Shown: positions 1 to 8,420, counted from the stretch's first letter. The stretch: 64,000 bases of DNA from an uncultured Lachnospiraceae bacterium (GCA_949948735.1 CATLGV010000005.1:62001-126000); one strand, 5' to 3'. The notes: a model not told the origin generated them from the letters alone. Program-made: numbers and translations.

Positions 1-329
1 AGCACGACTGTCTCGCCGACGCCATCAAATATGTTAAGGCGCATCTGCGCGAAAGTCCGTCCTTAAAAGAGACGGCGCGTGAGATCAATGTCTCAGCCTC
101 ATATTTATCAAAAATATTTGTCACATACCTGCATACCCCCTTCTCTTCATTCCTGTTAAACGAAAAAATTGCCTGTGCAAAGCGGCTGCTGTCCGGCTCG
201 AAGCTGAATATGACCGAAGTCGCGGCGGAAGCGGGCTTTTCGAGCAGCACGTATTTCAGCGACTGCTTTAAGCGCATTACGGGAATGTCTCCGATGCAGT
301 TCCGCAGGGAGAATAATACCCTCAATTGA
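1..329 (+). CDS. AraC-family transcriptional regulator, C-terminal part (5' truncated by window)
   Basis: Only the C-terminal DNA-binding part is present, about 108 residues read from base 3. It shows the two helix-turn-helix units of AraC/XylS proteins: a first helix pair around KETAREINVSASYLSKIF and a second ending in EAGFSSSTYFSDCFKRITGM followed by SPMQFR, the classic family signature. In known members this part binds direct repeats near sugar or stress promoters; the ligand domain lies outside the window. The last codons (Thr-Leu-Asn-stop) lie inside a copy of the TACCCTCAATTGACAAAGG repeat, so the present C-terminus may have been set by an insertion. The fold is secure; the regulated target is unknown. 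Confidence 0.88.
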   Translation, partial: HDCLADAIKYVKAHLRESPSLKETAREINVSASYLSKIFVTYLHTPFSSFLLNEKIACAKRLLSGSKLNMTEVAAEAGFSSSTYFSDCFKRITGMSPMQFRRENNTLN

Positions 330-341
330 CAAAGGCACACG
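317..341 (+). repeat. Solo copy of the TACCCTCAATTGACAAAG terminal repeat
   Basis: This stretch matches the left end of the 278-bp inverted-repeat element at 24991-25268, including the following GGCACAC. No partner end is visible downstream. It overlaps the stop codon of the AraC gene. It is likely a solo or decayed element end. Confidence 0.6.
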
Positions 342-381
342 GGGTAACCCCCGGGACAATAAAACTTTCAGAAGCTTTTCA

Positions 382-410
382 ATGACAAGCCCGGTGTTTT
401 GTAGTAAAAT
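382..410 (+). promoter_or_regulatory. Probable sigma-A promoter of the moxR operon
   Basis: ATGACA and TAAAAT boxes are separated by 17 bp, about 55 bp before the moxR start. The -35 box is one base off consensus. No other good promoter lies between the AraC gene and moxR. Confidence 0.45.
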
Positions 411-464
411 TGATATGGAAAACGATGAGGGGAATGTAAGATAGAATATTATTTGGAGGTAAAA

Positions 465-1418
465 ATGCAGGGCGTACATATTTTATCGGAAATCGAAGAA
501 AACGTATCAAGAGTTATCATCGGGAAGCGGGAGGTAACGCGTCTGCTGCTGGCTGCCGTGGCGGCGGGCGGACATGTTCTGCTGGAGGATGTGCCGGGCA
601 CCGGGAAGACAGTGCTGGCAAAGACAATCGCAAAGTCTATGGGCTGCAGCTTTGACCGCGTGCAGTTCACGCCGGATTTGCTGCCAAGTGATGTGACAGG
701 ATTGTCATATTTCAATCAGGAGAAGGGTGCGTTCACCTTTAAGGAGGGGCCGGTATTCACCAATATTCTGCTGGCGGATGAGATTAACCGCGCTACGCCC
801 CGAACGCAGTCAAGCCTTCTGGAGTGTATGGCGGAGGGGCAGGTGACGGTGGACGGGGTGACCCGCAGCCTGGGCGCGCCCTTCTTTGTTCTTGCGACGC
901 AGAATCCGGTGGAGACAATCGGATGCTTTCCGCTGCCGGAGGCGCAGCTTGACCGCTTTATCATGCGAATTGGCATGGGAAGCCTGACACAGGAGGAGGA
1001 GCGGGAGATGCTCGAGCGGTATATCCATGAGGAGCCGCTTGCAAGGATTGAGGCCGTGTGCTCCGACGAGGACGTCCGCCGGCTCCAGCAAGCCTGCCGG
1101 GAGGTATTTATCCATGACGACCTGAAGCATTACATCGTTTCCCTTGTGCAGGAGACCAGAAAGCATAAGGGCGGCATACAGGGAAGCGCAGTGCAGGGCG
1201 TAAGCCCCAGAGGAACGCTTGCCTTCGCGCGCGCCGCGCAGGGCTTTGCGCTTGTAAACGGCAGGGATTATGTCGTGCCGGAGGACATCAAGACGGTGGC
1301 GCTGCCCGTGCTGAGCCACAGGCTGATCGGAGAGCTCGAGGAGGCGCAGAAGAACGCGCTCATACAGAGACTTCTGGACAGCGTCGCACTGCCTACAGAG
1401 GATTGGTCAAAGAGATGA
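465..1418 (+). CDS. MoxR-family AAA+ ATPase
   Basis: A 317-residue AAA+ ATPase of the MoxR group, which acts as a chaperone-like factor for partner proteins often encoded next to it. Walker A is PGTGKT near residue 44, Walker B is LLADEINRA near 105, the sensor region is ATQNPVE near 146, and EAQLDRF follows. The C-terminal lid carries the usual SPRGTLAF motif. The ATG at 465 is preferred over a TTG twelve bases earlier because GGAGGT sits 5 bp before it. It overlaps the DUF58 gene by ATGA, so the two are translationally coupled. MoxR plus DUF58 pairs are common in bacteria; the substrate here is not known. Confidence 0.93.
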   Translation: MQGVHILSEIEENVSRVIIGKREVTRLLLAAVAAGGHVLLEDVPGTGKTVLAKTIAKSMGCSFDRVQFTPDLLPSDVTGLSYFNQEKGAFTFKEGPVFTNILLADEINRATPRTQSSLLECMAEGQVTVDGVTRSLGAPFFVLATQNPVETIGCFPLPEAQLDRFIMRIGMGSLTQEEEREMLERYIHEEPLARIEAVCSDEDVRRLQQACREVFIHDDLKHYIVSLVQETRKHKGGIQGSAVQGVSPRGTLAFARAAQGFALVNGRDYVVPEDIKTVALPVLSHRLIGELEEAQKNALIQRLLDSVALPTEDWSKR

Positions 1419-2545
1419 TACTTTACTTTATATTTGCGGTGGGATTGGTTACTGCCATATGGAACTATTATTACAGGCGTCACTGGCACAGGAATGTCAC
1501 GGTGCGGCTGCGCTTTGAGACGGACGCCCTTTATGCAGGGGATGAAACAAAGCTTTATGAGATCATCGAGAACCGCAAGGCGGCGCCGGTTCCCGTGCTT
1601 GAGGTCGGCTTTCACACGGAAAAGGCGCTTGATTTTGCGCAGGAGGATAACGCCAACGTGAGCGATTATATCTATAAGCGGGATATTTTCGCGGTGCTCG
1701 GCAGACAGAAGATCACGCGGGAAATCCCTCTAAGGTGTACGAAGCGCGGATATTACGCGGTAAAGGAGGCGGAGCTTACCACGTATTCCCTTCAGTATCG
1801 GAAGCGCTTCAGTAAGGCGCTGGAGAGCGACGCGGCGATATATGTCTATCCCAAAATGACAAATGTGTCGGATATTATGCCGCTGTGCGAGCGGATGCTT
1901 GGGACGCTCCAGTGCGCCAAGCGGCTGTATGAAGACCCGTTTGCGTTTCGCACTATCCGGGAGTATACCATTGCCGACCCCATGAAAACAATTAACTGGA
2001 AGGCGAGCGCGAAGACGGGGGAGCTGATGGTCAATACCTTTGATTCCACGCTGTCACAGAAGGCGATGCTGTTTCTGGATGTGGCCGATACCGGCATTCT
2101 GAAATATGAGGGGCTGGTGGAGGAGAGTATTGCGATTGCGGCGACGCTGGTGCGCAGGCTGCTGCGGCAGGGAATAGAGGCCGGATTTTGCTTTAATGGT
2201 GTCAAGGCCGCGCAAAACGGGGAACAGACGCGCGGCTTTGCGCCGGCAAACGAGAAGGGAATGCTGGTTCGGATGGAGCGCATGCTTGCAGAGTACCGTC
2301 TGGCGGACGGGGCGGATTCCTACGAAGCACAGTTTGGCCAATATACGGCAGCAGCAGATACGCTGCTTGTATTTATTTCAAAGAATTTGAATGCGGCGCT
2401 TTTTGAAGCTATCAGAAAGCGTGCGGGCGAGAACCCGGCGATTGTGGTATGTCCCGTCTACCGCGGAGAGGCGGCGCAGGAGCTTCTGGATATCAAAAGC
2501 AGGGAAAATGTGCGGGTACTGCTAAAGGAGGTGGACAGGGAATGA
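1415..2545 (+). CDS. DUF58 domain protein (MoxR partner)
   Basis: A protein of 376 residues with a hydrophobic N-terminus (about residues 1-17) and the DUF58 hallmark IREYTIADPMKTINWKASA in the middle, followed by a von Willebrand A-like region (MLFLDVADT). DUF58 proteins are usual partners of MoxR ATPases and are membrane-associated. The start at ATG 1415 overlaps the moxR stop, and its own stop overlaps the next start, giving a three-gene coupled operon. The exact role is unknown; linked systems have been tied to envelope stress or protein maturation in other bacteria. Confidence 0.9.
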   Translation: MILYFIFAVGLVTAIWNYYYRRHWHRNVTVRLRFETDALYAGDETKLYEIIENRKAAPVPVLEVGFHTEKALDFAQEDNANVSDYIYKRDIFAVLGRQKITREIPLRCTKRGYYAVKEAELTTYSLQYRKRFSKALESDAAIYVYPKMTNVSDIMPLCERMLGTLQCAKRLYEDPFAFRTIREYTIADPMKTINWKASAKTGELMVNTFDSTLSQKAMLFLDVADTGILKYEGLVEESIAIAATLVRRLLRQGIEAGFCFNGVKAAQNGEQTRGFAPANEKGMLVRMERMLAEYRLADGADSYEAQFGQYTAAADTLLVFISKNLNAALFEAIRKRAGENPAIVVCPVYRGEAAQELLDIKSRENVRVLLKEVDRE

Positions 2546-3765
2546 CAAGGCGTTTGGAATGGATAGAGTGGCTGCACGCGACGCTCATCTTCGCGCTGCT
2601 TATCCCGCTTGCGTGTGCGGTCGGGGATTTGCCCGCGCCGGATGGGACGGCGGTGTTTTATGTCAAATGCCTGTTTGTCGCGGTGCCGGTTGCGGCGACG
2701 CAAATCGCGGTCAGGCGTGCAAAAACGCTGGGCATATATCTGCTCATGTGCGCGGCGCTGCTGGCGGCGGTATATGCAGCGGTATATGGAATACCGCGTC
2801 TGACAGGGCGGTATGGTTTTCAGGGGGCGGACGTAGTCTACCGCATTGGGATGCTGGTGGAGACGGCAGTAATCGCGGCAATGCGTTTCATGGACCGTCT
2901 CAGGCGGATCCGGTATCAGAGTAAGCGTGAGGAAAATCCCTTTGAGCTGCGTGCGGAAAGCTTTTTGAATCGGCCGTCCATGGGATTTACATGGTATTTT
3001 GTCGTGATGTATGTTCTGGGAATTTTGTTCGACGGGAAGCTTTTGTGTGATTCGGCGCTTTTCGGCGCCGTTGTCTACTGGCTGATTGCGCTTGTATATA
3101 CCTTTTTTGGGACCACGGAGCATTATTTTATGCTGAATAAACGGACCAGAGGGATACCAAAGCGGCGTTTGTATGCGATCAGCGGGGGGATGCTGTGTCT
3201 GTTTGCCGGTCTGGTGCTGGCGGCAGTGCTGCCGTCCTTTCTGCTGATAAACGCGAGAAGGTATACGGATGTGCGGGAGTGGTTCAAGGATGTGCCGCTG
3301 GTACCGTCCGCCTATGAAAGCGATATTGAATTTCGGACGCCGGATTCCGGTATGGGCGGACTGCCACCGATGCTTCTGGATGAGCTGGGGGAAGCGCCCG
3401 AGCCGTCGAAGGTCTGGGAGGTATTGTTCTGGGTGCTTGGCATCGCGGGAGCGGTCGTGATTGTCTGCGGTATCGTGGCGGCGATTAAGAAGCTGTTTGA
3501 GGATTTCAGGAAAGAGGCGGATGAGAACGGGGATAAGGTAGAGAATTTGCCGGAGCCGGAGCGTGCGCATTTTATCAGCGCGGAGCCAGACGGCGAGCGC
3601 AGCCGGATAAAGCGTCTGTATAAGCGGACGATCAGAAAGCACCGCAAGGACCGTCCGGCGCAGTATGAGGCGCCTTCGGAAATCGAGGAGAAGGCAGGAC
3701 TGTCGCAGGATGCGGACATGCAGGCGCTTCATACGGAATATGAGCGGGTGCGCTACGGGCGGTGA
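2542..3765 (+). CDS. Polytopic membrane protein, DUF4129-like C-terminus
   Basis: Start taken at ATG 2542, which overlaps the DUF58 stop (ATGA); a longer upstream reading has no ribosome site. The 407-residue protein has several predicted membrane segments: four near the N-terminus, two to three in the middle (around FTWYFVVMYVLGILF and LFAGLVLAAVLPSFLL), and one near residue 300 (LFWVLGIAGAVVIVCG). A cytoplasmic tail rich in Arg and Lys ends in YERVRYGR, typical of DUF4129 tails that follow transglutaminase proteins in MoxR/DUF58 operons. No transglutaminase domain is seen here. Likely the membrane component of the operon; function not established. Confidence 0.75.
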   Translation: MTRRLEWIEWLHATLIFALLIPLACAVGDLPAPDGTAVFYVKCLFVAVPVAATQIAVRRAKTLGIYLLMCAALLAAVYAAVYGIPRLTGRYGFQGADVVYRIGMLVETAVIAAMRFMDRLRRIRYQSKREENPFELRAESFLNRPSMGFTWYFVVMYVLGILFDGKLLCDSALFGAVVYWLIALVYTFFGTTEHYFMLNKRTRGIPKRRLYAISGGMLCLFAGLVLAAVLPSFLLINARRYTDVREWFKDVPLVPSAYESDIEFRTPDSGMGGLPPMLLDELGEAPEPSKVWEVLFWVLGIAGAVVIVCGIVAAIKKLFEDFRKEADENGDKVENLPEPERAHFISAEPDGERSRIKRLYKRTIRKHRKDRPAQYEAPSEIEEKAGLSQDADMQALHTEYERVRYGR

Positions 3766-3838
3766 GGATGCAGTCTTTATCTGGAAACGGCCGGTATTTA
3801 TAATATTTTGTATCAGGATTGGTGGGAGGAACCGTTAG

Positions 3839-4357
3839 ATGCACGTATATTTTGAAACGGAAAGATTGCTGGTTCGTCAATATTCCTTAAGCGATATTGA
3901 CAAGCTGCTTCAGGTTATGTCCGACGAAAGGGTCCATACATATACGAAAGATAAGAATCATCCATGGGATGCGCGGCGGACAGAAGAATACATTCGGTAT
4001 ATGATGAATAAGGATTTTAAAACGCCGGATTGTTTTCACGGAGCGGTGATTGAGAAAGACACGGATCAATTGATTGGCTTATGCGGGCTGAATCCTTATG
4101 AAACGGATGCGCCTGAAATTGAATTTAAAATAGGAGTACCTTATTGGGGCAGAGGATATGCGACGGAGCTTGGGAAACAGATTATAAAGGATGCATTTGC
4201 CGCTGCCGGTATTAAGGGGATTTACGGAATGGCACAGCCGGAAAACGCGGCGTCCAGAAAAGTATTGGAGAAGATAGGAATGAACTATTTGGGAGAGCGG
4301 ATGTTCAGAGACCATGAGGATTCGTTTTATTATATTGCCAATTTAAGGAGACGCTGA
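3839..4357 (+). CDS. GNAT N-acetyltransferase, RimJ/RimL type
   Basis: A 172-residue acetyltransferase with the RimJ/RimL layout: ETERLLVRQYSLSDID at the N-terminus, the acetyl-CoA loop in PYWGRGYATELGKQI near residue 103, and the C-terminal AQPENAASRKVLEKIGM block. These enzymes acetylate amino groups of proteins or small molecules with acetyl-CoA; the substrate cannot be read from sequence. GGGAGGAAC precedes the ATG by about 8 bp. It stands alone, 73 bp after the MoxR operon. Confidence 0.9.
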   Translation: MHVYFETERLLVRQYSLSDIDKLLQVMSDERVHTYTKDKNHPWDARRTEEYIRYMMNKDFKTPDCFHGAVIEKDTDQLIGLCGLNPYETDAPEIEFKIGVPYWGRGYATELGKQIIKDAFAAAGIKGIYGMAQPENAASRKVLEKIGMNYLGERMFRDHEDSFYYIANLRRR

Positions 4358-4397
4358 TGAAAGCGTTTCCCTGAATAAATGACTTTCTGAAAACATT

Positions 4398-4426
4398 TTG
4401 ACTTTTGTGAAGCTTTCTGATATTCT
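4398..4426 (+). promoter_or_regulatory. Possible promoter of a short transcript
   Basis: TTGACT and TATTCT are separated by 17 bp. The next feature is the strong hairpin at 4459-4493, so the unit would be about 60 nt. No open frame is needed to explain it. Confidence 0.4.
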
Positions 4427-4458
4427 GTTTTTGATAGGAGACGTAAGTCTGATCCACG

Positions 4459-4493
4459 CTTGTCAGGGAAAATAACCCCTGGCAGGCTTTTTT
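4459..4493 (+). terminator. Intrinsic terminator
   Basis: GCTTGTCAGGG pairs with CCCTGGCAGGC over 11 bp (two G-U pairs) around an A-rich loop, followed by a run of T. It closes the GNAT gene transcript or a short RNA started near 4433, before the NUDIX gene. Confidence 0.75.
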
Positions 4494-4563
4494 GTTGTAT
4501 AGGGCAGGCGTCAAAGGTACATAGAAATTTTTTGCAGGGTTTAATCTGCAAAGAGGGCGGATC

Positions 4564-4588
4564 GTGTGAAAAATTTATTTTTCACACG
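4564..4588 (+). repeat. AT-rich inverted repeat before the NUDIX gene
   Basis: CGTGTGAAAAA and TTTTTCACACG form an 11-bp inverted repeat with a 3-base centre, 20 bp upstream of the NUDIX start. It may be an operator or an RNA hairpin; no T run follows. Confidence 0.5.
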
Positions 4589-4607
4589 GCAAGAATGGAG
4601 GATTAAC

Positions 4608-5111
4608 ATGATTTTTAAGGACAGCAGAGGAAACGAACTGATGGAAATCATCGATGTCGACGAGGTGCTTGCCATGACGGCGTACGCGCCGGTCACGCAC
4701 TGCCTTGCCGTGGTAATGGTCGGCGATGATTACTTACTGGGGTGGAACCGGTGGAGAAAGGACTGGGAGATTTTTGGCGGCTGCATGGAAGCGGGGGAGA
4801 GCATGCGGGAGGCCGTCGCACGGGAAATCATGGAGGAAATCGGGATTTCGGATATACAAATCGACTATATAGGACTCATGCATCTGGAGTTGGTTCCTGA
4901 TTATTTTTCGACGGAGCGCCGCAGGGAATATGGCGGGCTGTACGGGATAAGGCTGCGGCCGGAGGAGCTGGATAAAATCGAAAGTCATCGTCTCGATCGG
5001 GAAGAAATTGAAAAGGTGGCGCTGCTAAAGGACATTGGCGCGGACGAAAAAATAGCGGAAATCGACAAGGAGCTGCTTTTATACTACGGAGGGGATGAAA
5101 ATGGAATTTAA
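4608..5111 (+). CDS. NUDIX hydrolase
   Basis: A 167-residue NUDIX protein. The Nudix box is near-canonical: GGCMEAGESMREAVAREIMEE, with the catalytic REIMEEIG block near residue 75. Family members hydrolyse nucleoside diphosphates linked to another group; the substrate is not predictable. The ATG at 4608 follows GGAGG by 7 bp and is preferred over a GTG 42 bases upstream that lies within an inverted repeat. Its last codons overlap the next gene's start, so the two are coupled. Confidence 0.88.
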   Translation: MIFKDSRGNELMEIIDVDEVLAMTAYAPVTHCLAVVMVGDDYLLGWNRWRKDWEIFGGCMEAGESMREAVAREIMEEIGISDIQIDYIGLMHLELVPDYFSTERRREYGGLYGIRLRPEELDKIESHRLDREEIEKVALLKDIGADEKIAEIDKELLLYYGGDENGI

Positions 5112-5469
5112 CTATGTGCGGATACAGGGAAGGGAATTGTCGTATGTGACAAAGGCACCGAAAGGGATTTTTGCCATGTGCTGGCGTATGATATACGACG
5201 GTATAATGAATGAGACGGATGCGGAGCGTTTTAAAGCGGTCAATCAATGGTTTGCTGACCACCTTCCGAATCCCGAGGTCTGCTGCACGGGCGATAAAGC
5301 TATAATAACATATTTTAAGACGAAGGCAGCAGGGGAAATGCTGGAAAAGATAGAGCCGGCAATGGAGCTGCTGGACAAGTATGATCACCCGTTTGACGTG
5401 GTTTACACCAATTATGTGGGCGAGATTGTCTATGAAGACGAGTGGCAGGTCGCGGTAAAAACAACGTAA
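5101..5469 (+). CDS. Conserved-looking small protein, function unknown
   Basis: A soluble protein of about 122 residues that I do not recognise. It begins near MEFNYVRIQGRELSY and has a regular mix of hydrophobic and charged residues, no membrane segment and no obvious metal-binding cluster. Two in-frame ATGs exist at 5095 and 5101; 5101 gives a better distance to GGAGGGG. It overlaps the end of the NUDIX gene, so they are probably co-transcribed and functionally linked. Confidence 0.6.
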   Translation: MEFNYVRIQGRELSYVTKAPKGIFAMCWRMIYDGIMNETDAERFKAVNQWFADHLPNPEVCCTGDKAIITYFKTKAAGEMLEKIEPAMELLDKYDHPFDVVYTNYVGEIVYEDEWQVAVKTT

Positions 5470-5508
5470 TCGCGATATAGTCCGGTGGTAAATAATTGAG
5501 ATATATTG

Positions 5509-5537
5509 TTGACAAAATATATACTGTGTATTACGAT
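5509..5537 (+). promoter_or_regulatory. Promoter and likely operator of the PadR gene
   Basis: TTGACA and TACGAT are spaced by 17 bp. The spacer and -10 carry a loose inverted repeat, ATATATACTGTGTA then TTACGATATATAT, of the AT-rich dyad kind bound by PadR proteins, which suggests autoregulation. Confidence 0.55.
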
Positions 5538-5559
5538 ATATATAAGGAGGGGCAGTATA

Positions 5560-5922
5560 TTGAACATAGAAGATTGGAAATCACAAATCAAGCGGGGAAC
5601 CCTGGAGCTCTGTATTCTGTTGATGATTGACAGGAGAGCCTGGTATGGCTATGAGATTATCAGTGAGCTGGAGAGTACACCGAGTCTGTCGGTAAAGGAA
5701 AGCACGGTCTATCCTTTATTGAGACGGCTGCTAAAGGAGGAGCTGCTCTCGTCCTTCTGGCAGGAGAGCGCCGAAGGGCTTCCGCCCAGAAAGTATTATT
5801 CGATTACGGAAAAGGGCAGGGAATATCTGGCCGCCATGACTGCGGAATGGGACAAGCTGCTGGTCTCCATCGACAGCATTAAGAACGGAAAGGAAGGCTC
5901 ATATGGAAGCGATATTAAATGA
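5560..5922 (+). CDS. PadR-family transcriptional regulator
   Basis: A 120-residue winged-helix protein. It has the PadR pattern: KRGTLELCILLMI, then YGYEIISELE, then KESTVYPLLRRLLKEELL with the recognition helix, and the wing at RKYYSITEKGREYL. The TTG at 5560 is chosen because AAGGAGG lies 9 bp upstream; a longer reading starts inside the promoter. The gene overlaps the following DUF1700 gene, a very common pairing in Firmicutes, where PadR represses a membrane-stress operon. It probably controls the genes to 7548 and itself. Confidence 0.9.
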   Translation: MNIEDWKSQIKRGTLELCILLMIDRRAWYGYEIISELESTPSLSVKESTVYPLLRRLLKEELLSSFWQESAEGLPPRKYYSITEKGREYLAAMTAEWDKLLVSIDSIKNGKEGSYGSDIK

Positions 5923-6481
5923 TTACCTTGAGAAAATTGATAAATATCTGAAGCCGCTGCCCGCCTCTGAGCGGGTGGACATTGTCAGGGAAATCAAGAG
6001 CGAGATGACACAGCTGGCGCTTGAGGGAGGGCTGTCGCCTGAACAGATTCTGGAAAGGCTGGGAAATCCTAAGGAGCTGGCCGGCGCGTATCTGGGGGAA
6101 GCGCTTGTAAAGAACAACGGCTTTGGCCTGCGGCGTTTTGCCACGGCGGTCGCCTTCTACAGTCTGACGGGATTAAGCGTGATGTTTGTGCTGCCGTTTA
6201 CGGGCGTTCTTGCCGTCAGCCTGATGCTGTGCGGAATCATCGCGCCGCTGGCGGGAATTATCCAGATGGCGGGCTATCTGCTGGGCTTCGACACGCCTTT
6301 TGTAGTGGTTCAGCTTGGGTCATATCTAGCAGCGCCGCCGATTGCGTTTGTGTACAGCATTGCGATGGGCATCCTGCTTTTTATGCTGGGCAGAGGCTGC
6401 TGGCAGCTGACACTGAAACTGTGGAGAAGCATAAGGGAAAGACGCTTGCGCAGCACCGGGCGGGATAAAGGAGTACAGTGA
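5903..6481 (+). CDS. DUF1700 (HAAS-domain) membrane protein
   Basis: A 192-residue protein with an N-terminal helical HAAS domain (LNDYLEKIDKYLKPLPASER, then EIKSE and ERLGNPKELA, residues 1-65) followed by about three membrane segments between residues 80 and 170. HAAS/DUF1700 proteins sit downstream of PadR regulators and are thought to respond to membrane state. It overlaps padR by 20 bp and the next gene by 4 bp. The biochemical role is unknown. Confidence 0.85.
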   Translation: MEAILNDYLEKIDKYLKPLPASERVDIVREIKSEMTQLALEGGLSPEQILERLGNPKELAGAYLGEALVKNNGFGLRRFATAVAFYSLTGLSVMFVLPFTGVLAVSLMLCGIIAPLAGIIQMAGYLLGFDTPFVVVQLGSYLAAPPIAFVYSIAMGILLFMLGRGCWQLTLKLWRSIRERRLRSTGRDKGVQ

Positions 6482-7548
6482 AGATGAAAAAAGTAAAAAA
6501 AATAATTTTGATCGCGGCAGCCTGTGTTCTGGCGGCGGTAATTTTTGTGATAATGCCGGTTTTGACAGTCATGGTCTATGATGACAACTTTGGCGGACGT
6601 TATGAGACCGCGGAGTGGATGGCATATTCCGTGAGTGATTTTGAGGGCCTGCAGGTGGAGGAATGTACCTTTGCGTCAAACAAAGGACAGCTCCTTGCAG
6701 GGTACCGGTATTATAAAGAAAATCAGGAGATTAAGGGCGTCGTTGTGCTTGCGCACGGCCTTGGGGGCGGCGGACACAATACCTATATGGACGTGGCCGA
6801 TTACTTTACATCCCACGGGTATCTTGTCTTTGCGTATGATATAACCGGAAATGATAAAAGCGAGGGCGACGCGATAGAGGGGCTGCCGCAGGGCGTCATT
6901 GACCTTGATTACGCCTTGCGGTATGTAAAACAGGCGGACGCCTATAAGGATCTGCCCATTGTGCTGTTCGGACACAGCTGGGGCGGCTATTCTGTCGGCA
7001 ATGTGCTCAACTGTCATCCGGATGTGAAGGCGGCGGTGCTCGTCGCAGGCTTTGACCGCTCTACGGAGCTGTTTGAACAGCAGGGCAGAACGTTGATCGG
7101 CTCCGGCATCAAGCCCTTTATGCCCTATGTGGCCTTGTATGAGCGGCTGAAATTCGGTAAATACGCCGGTTACAGCGCGATGGACGGCTTTGCGGCTTCC
7201 GACGCGGGGATTATGATTATCCACAGCAAAGACGATACGACCGTTTTGCCCGAAAACGGATACGACAAGTTTTACGCCGTATACGGCGGCGACGCACGGT
7301 TCTGCTTTATCGAATATGAGGACAGAGGTCACAACTATGTCTATTATTCTGATGCGGCAAGGCAATACCATGACCAATTGAACAAGGACTATACCGCTTA
7401 TGTGGAAGCCAACGGCGGGCAGTACAGTGCGGAGCTGAAAGCGGCGTTTATGGGAGAAAATCTTGACAAGAGCAGATGCTACGAATTTGATGATGCGCTG
7501 ATGGAGCGGATTTCGGCGTTTTATGATTCGTACTGCGCGGGATTTTGA
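6478..7548 (+). CDS. Membrane-anchored alpha/beta hydrolase
   Basis: A protein of about 356 residues with an N-terminal hydrophobic anchor (residues 8-32) and an extracytoplasmic alpha/beta hydrolase domain of the monoacylglycerol-lipase/Hydrolase_4 type. The oxyanion region is LAHGLGGGGH near 96, the nucleophile elbow is GHSWGG near 165, the acid is in HSKDD near 250, and the His is in DRGHNY near 285. The catalytic triad is therefore complete. GTG 6478 overlaps the upstream stop (GTGA) and lies 4 bp from AAAGGAG; ATG 6484 is the alternative. Part of the PadR/DUF1700 operon; likely a lipid or ester hydrolase, substrate unknown. Confidence 0.85.
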   Translation: MKMKKVKKIILIAAACVLAAVIFVIMPVLTVMVYDDNFGGRYETAEWMAYSVSDFEGLQVEECTFASNKGQLLAGYRYYKENQEIKGVVVLAHGLGGGGHNTYMDVADYFTSHGYLVFAYDITGNDKSEGDAIEGLPQGVIDLDYALRYVKQADAYKDLPIVLFGHSWGGYSVGNVLNCHPDVKAAVLVAGFDRSTELFEQQGRTLIGSGIKPFMPYVALYERLKFGKYAGYSAMDGFAASDAGIMIIHSKDDTTVLPENGYDKFYAVYGGDARFCFIEYEDRGHNYVYYSDAARQYHDQLNKDYTAYVEANGGQYSAELKAAFMGENLDKSRCYEFDDALMERISAFYDSYCAGF

Positions 7549-7622
7549 GGCCGGGGACAGAAGGAGCTTTGACAAAGCCTTTGCGCCGTTTTTACAATTT
7601 GATGCTTTTTTCCGGTTTGGTT

Positions 7623-7654
7623 TACGGTATAATGTCTTTCGACATTATACCGTA
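7623..7654 (+). promoter_or_regulatory. Perfect inverted repeat upstream of response regulator
   Basis: TACGGTATAATGTC and GACATTATACCGTA form a 14-bp perfect dyad around TTTC, 35 bp before the response-regulator start. There is no T run, so a terminator is unlikely. A TATAAT lies inside the left arm, so the dyad could be an operator over a promoter. Confidence 0.6.
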
Positions 7655-7688
7655 ATTGCTGACGCGGCAAAGTGGGGTGGTTTCAGAC

Positions 7689-8354
7689 ATGAAAATCCTG
7701 GTGATTGAGGACGATACGGCGATTTCCGAGTTGATTTGTATGAATCTGGAGGCGGCCGGATATGCGCCGATACCGCTTTTTGACGGGCTTGAGGTACAGC
7801 GGCGTTTGGAAAACGGAGAGGATACGGACGCGGCGCTGGCGCTGGTGGATGTGATGCTGCCGGGCAGGGACGGCTTTGCGCTGATGGAGGATTTGCAGGG
7901 CTGGCAGATACCGGTTATTTATCTGACGGCAAAGGATGACGTGCTTTCCAAGGTCCACGGGCTGAAGGCCGGCGCGGAGGATTATATTGTGAAGCCCTTT
8001 GAGGTGCTGGAGCTTTTGGTGCGCATGGAAAAGGTGCTCAAAAGAACCGGGCGCGGCAGAGAGAAGCTGCTGATTCGGGACGTGGTGATTGATTTGCGGG
8101 AGCATTGTGTAACAAAGGCAGGAAAACCGGTAGCGCTCAAGCCCATGGAATATGAGCTGCTTGTGGCGTTGGCACAGAGCAAAAACGTGGCCTTCAGCAG
8201 GGACGAGCTGCTGGATCAGGTCTGGGGCGTGGACTACGCGGGCGAAACCAGGACGGTGGACGTTCATATCGGCAAGCTGCGCAAGAAGCTGGATTTTTAT
8301 GATGTTATCCGCACGGTTTCCAAGACGGGATACCGGCTGGAGGACACTGTGTAA
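7689..8354 (+). CDS. OmpR/PhoB-family response regulator
   Basis: A 221-residue response regulator. The receiver has the acidic pair in VIEDD at the N-terminus, the phospho-acceptor Asp in LVDVMLPGRDG near residue 56, and the Lys in LTAKDD near 103. The C-terminal winged-helix domain contains KPMEYELLVAL and ends with TVDVHIGKLRKKL and VSKTGYRL. The ATG at 7689 is the natural N-terminus (MKILVIEDD). It is followed 66 bp later by its kinase. A 14-bp dyad just upstream suggests specific control. Confidence 0.93.
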   Translation: MKILVIEDDTAISELICMNLEAAGYAPIPLFDGLEVQRRLENGEDTDAALALVDVMLPGRDGFALMEDLQGWQIPVIYLTAKDDVLSKVHGLKAGAEDYIVKPFEVLELLVRMEKVLKRTGRGREKLLIRDVVIDLREHCVTKAGKPVALKPMEYELLVALAQSKNVAFSRDELLDQVWGVDYAGETRTVDVHIGKLRKKLDFYDVIRTVSKTGYRLEDTV

Positions 8355-8420
8355 CGGGGAAGGCTCCGGCAGGCGGCGCACCCGGTGCTGCAGGATGCAG
8401 GGAAAGGAAGGAAGCGGCAG

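Noticed and set aside
7523-7708. 61-codon frame between hydrolase and response regulator
   Set aside because: It lacks a ribosome site, crosses the perfect dyad and has no recognisable pattern.
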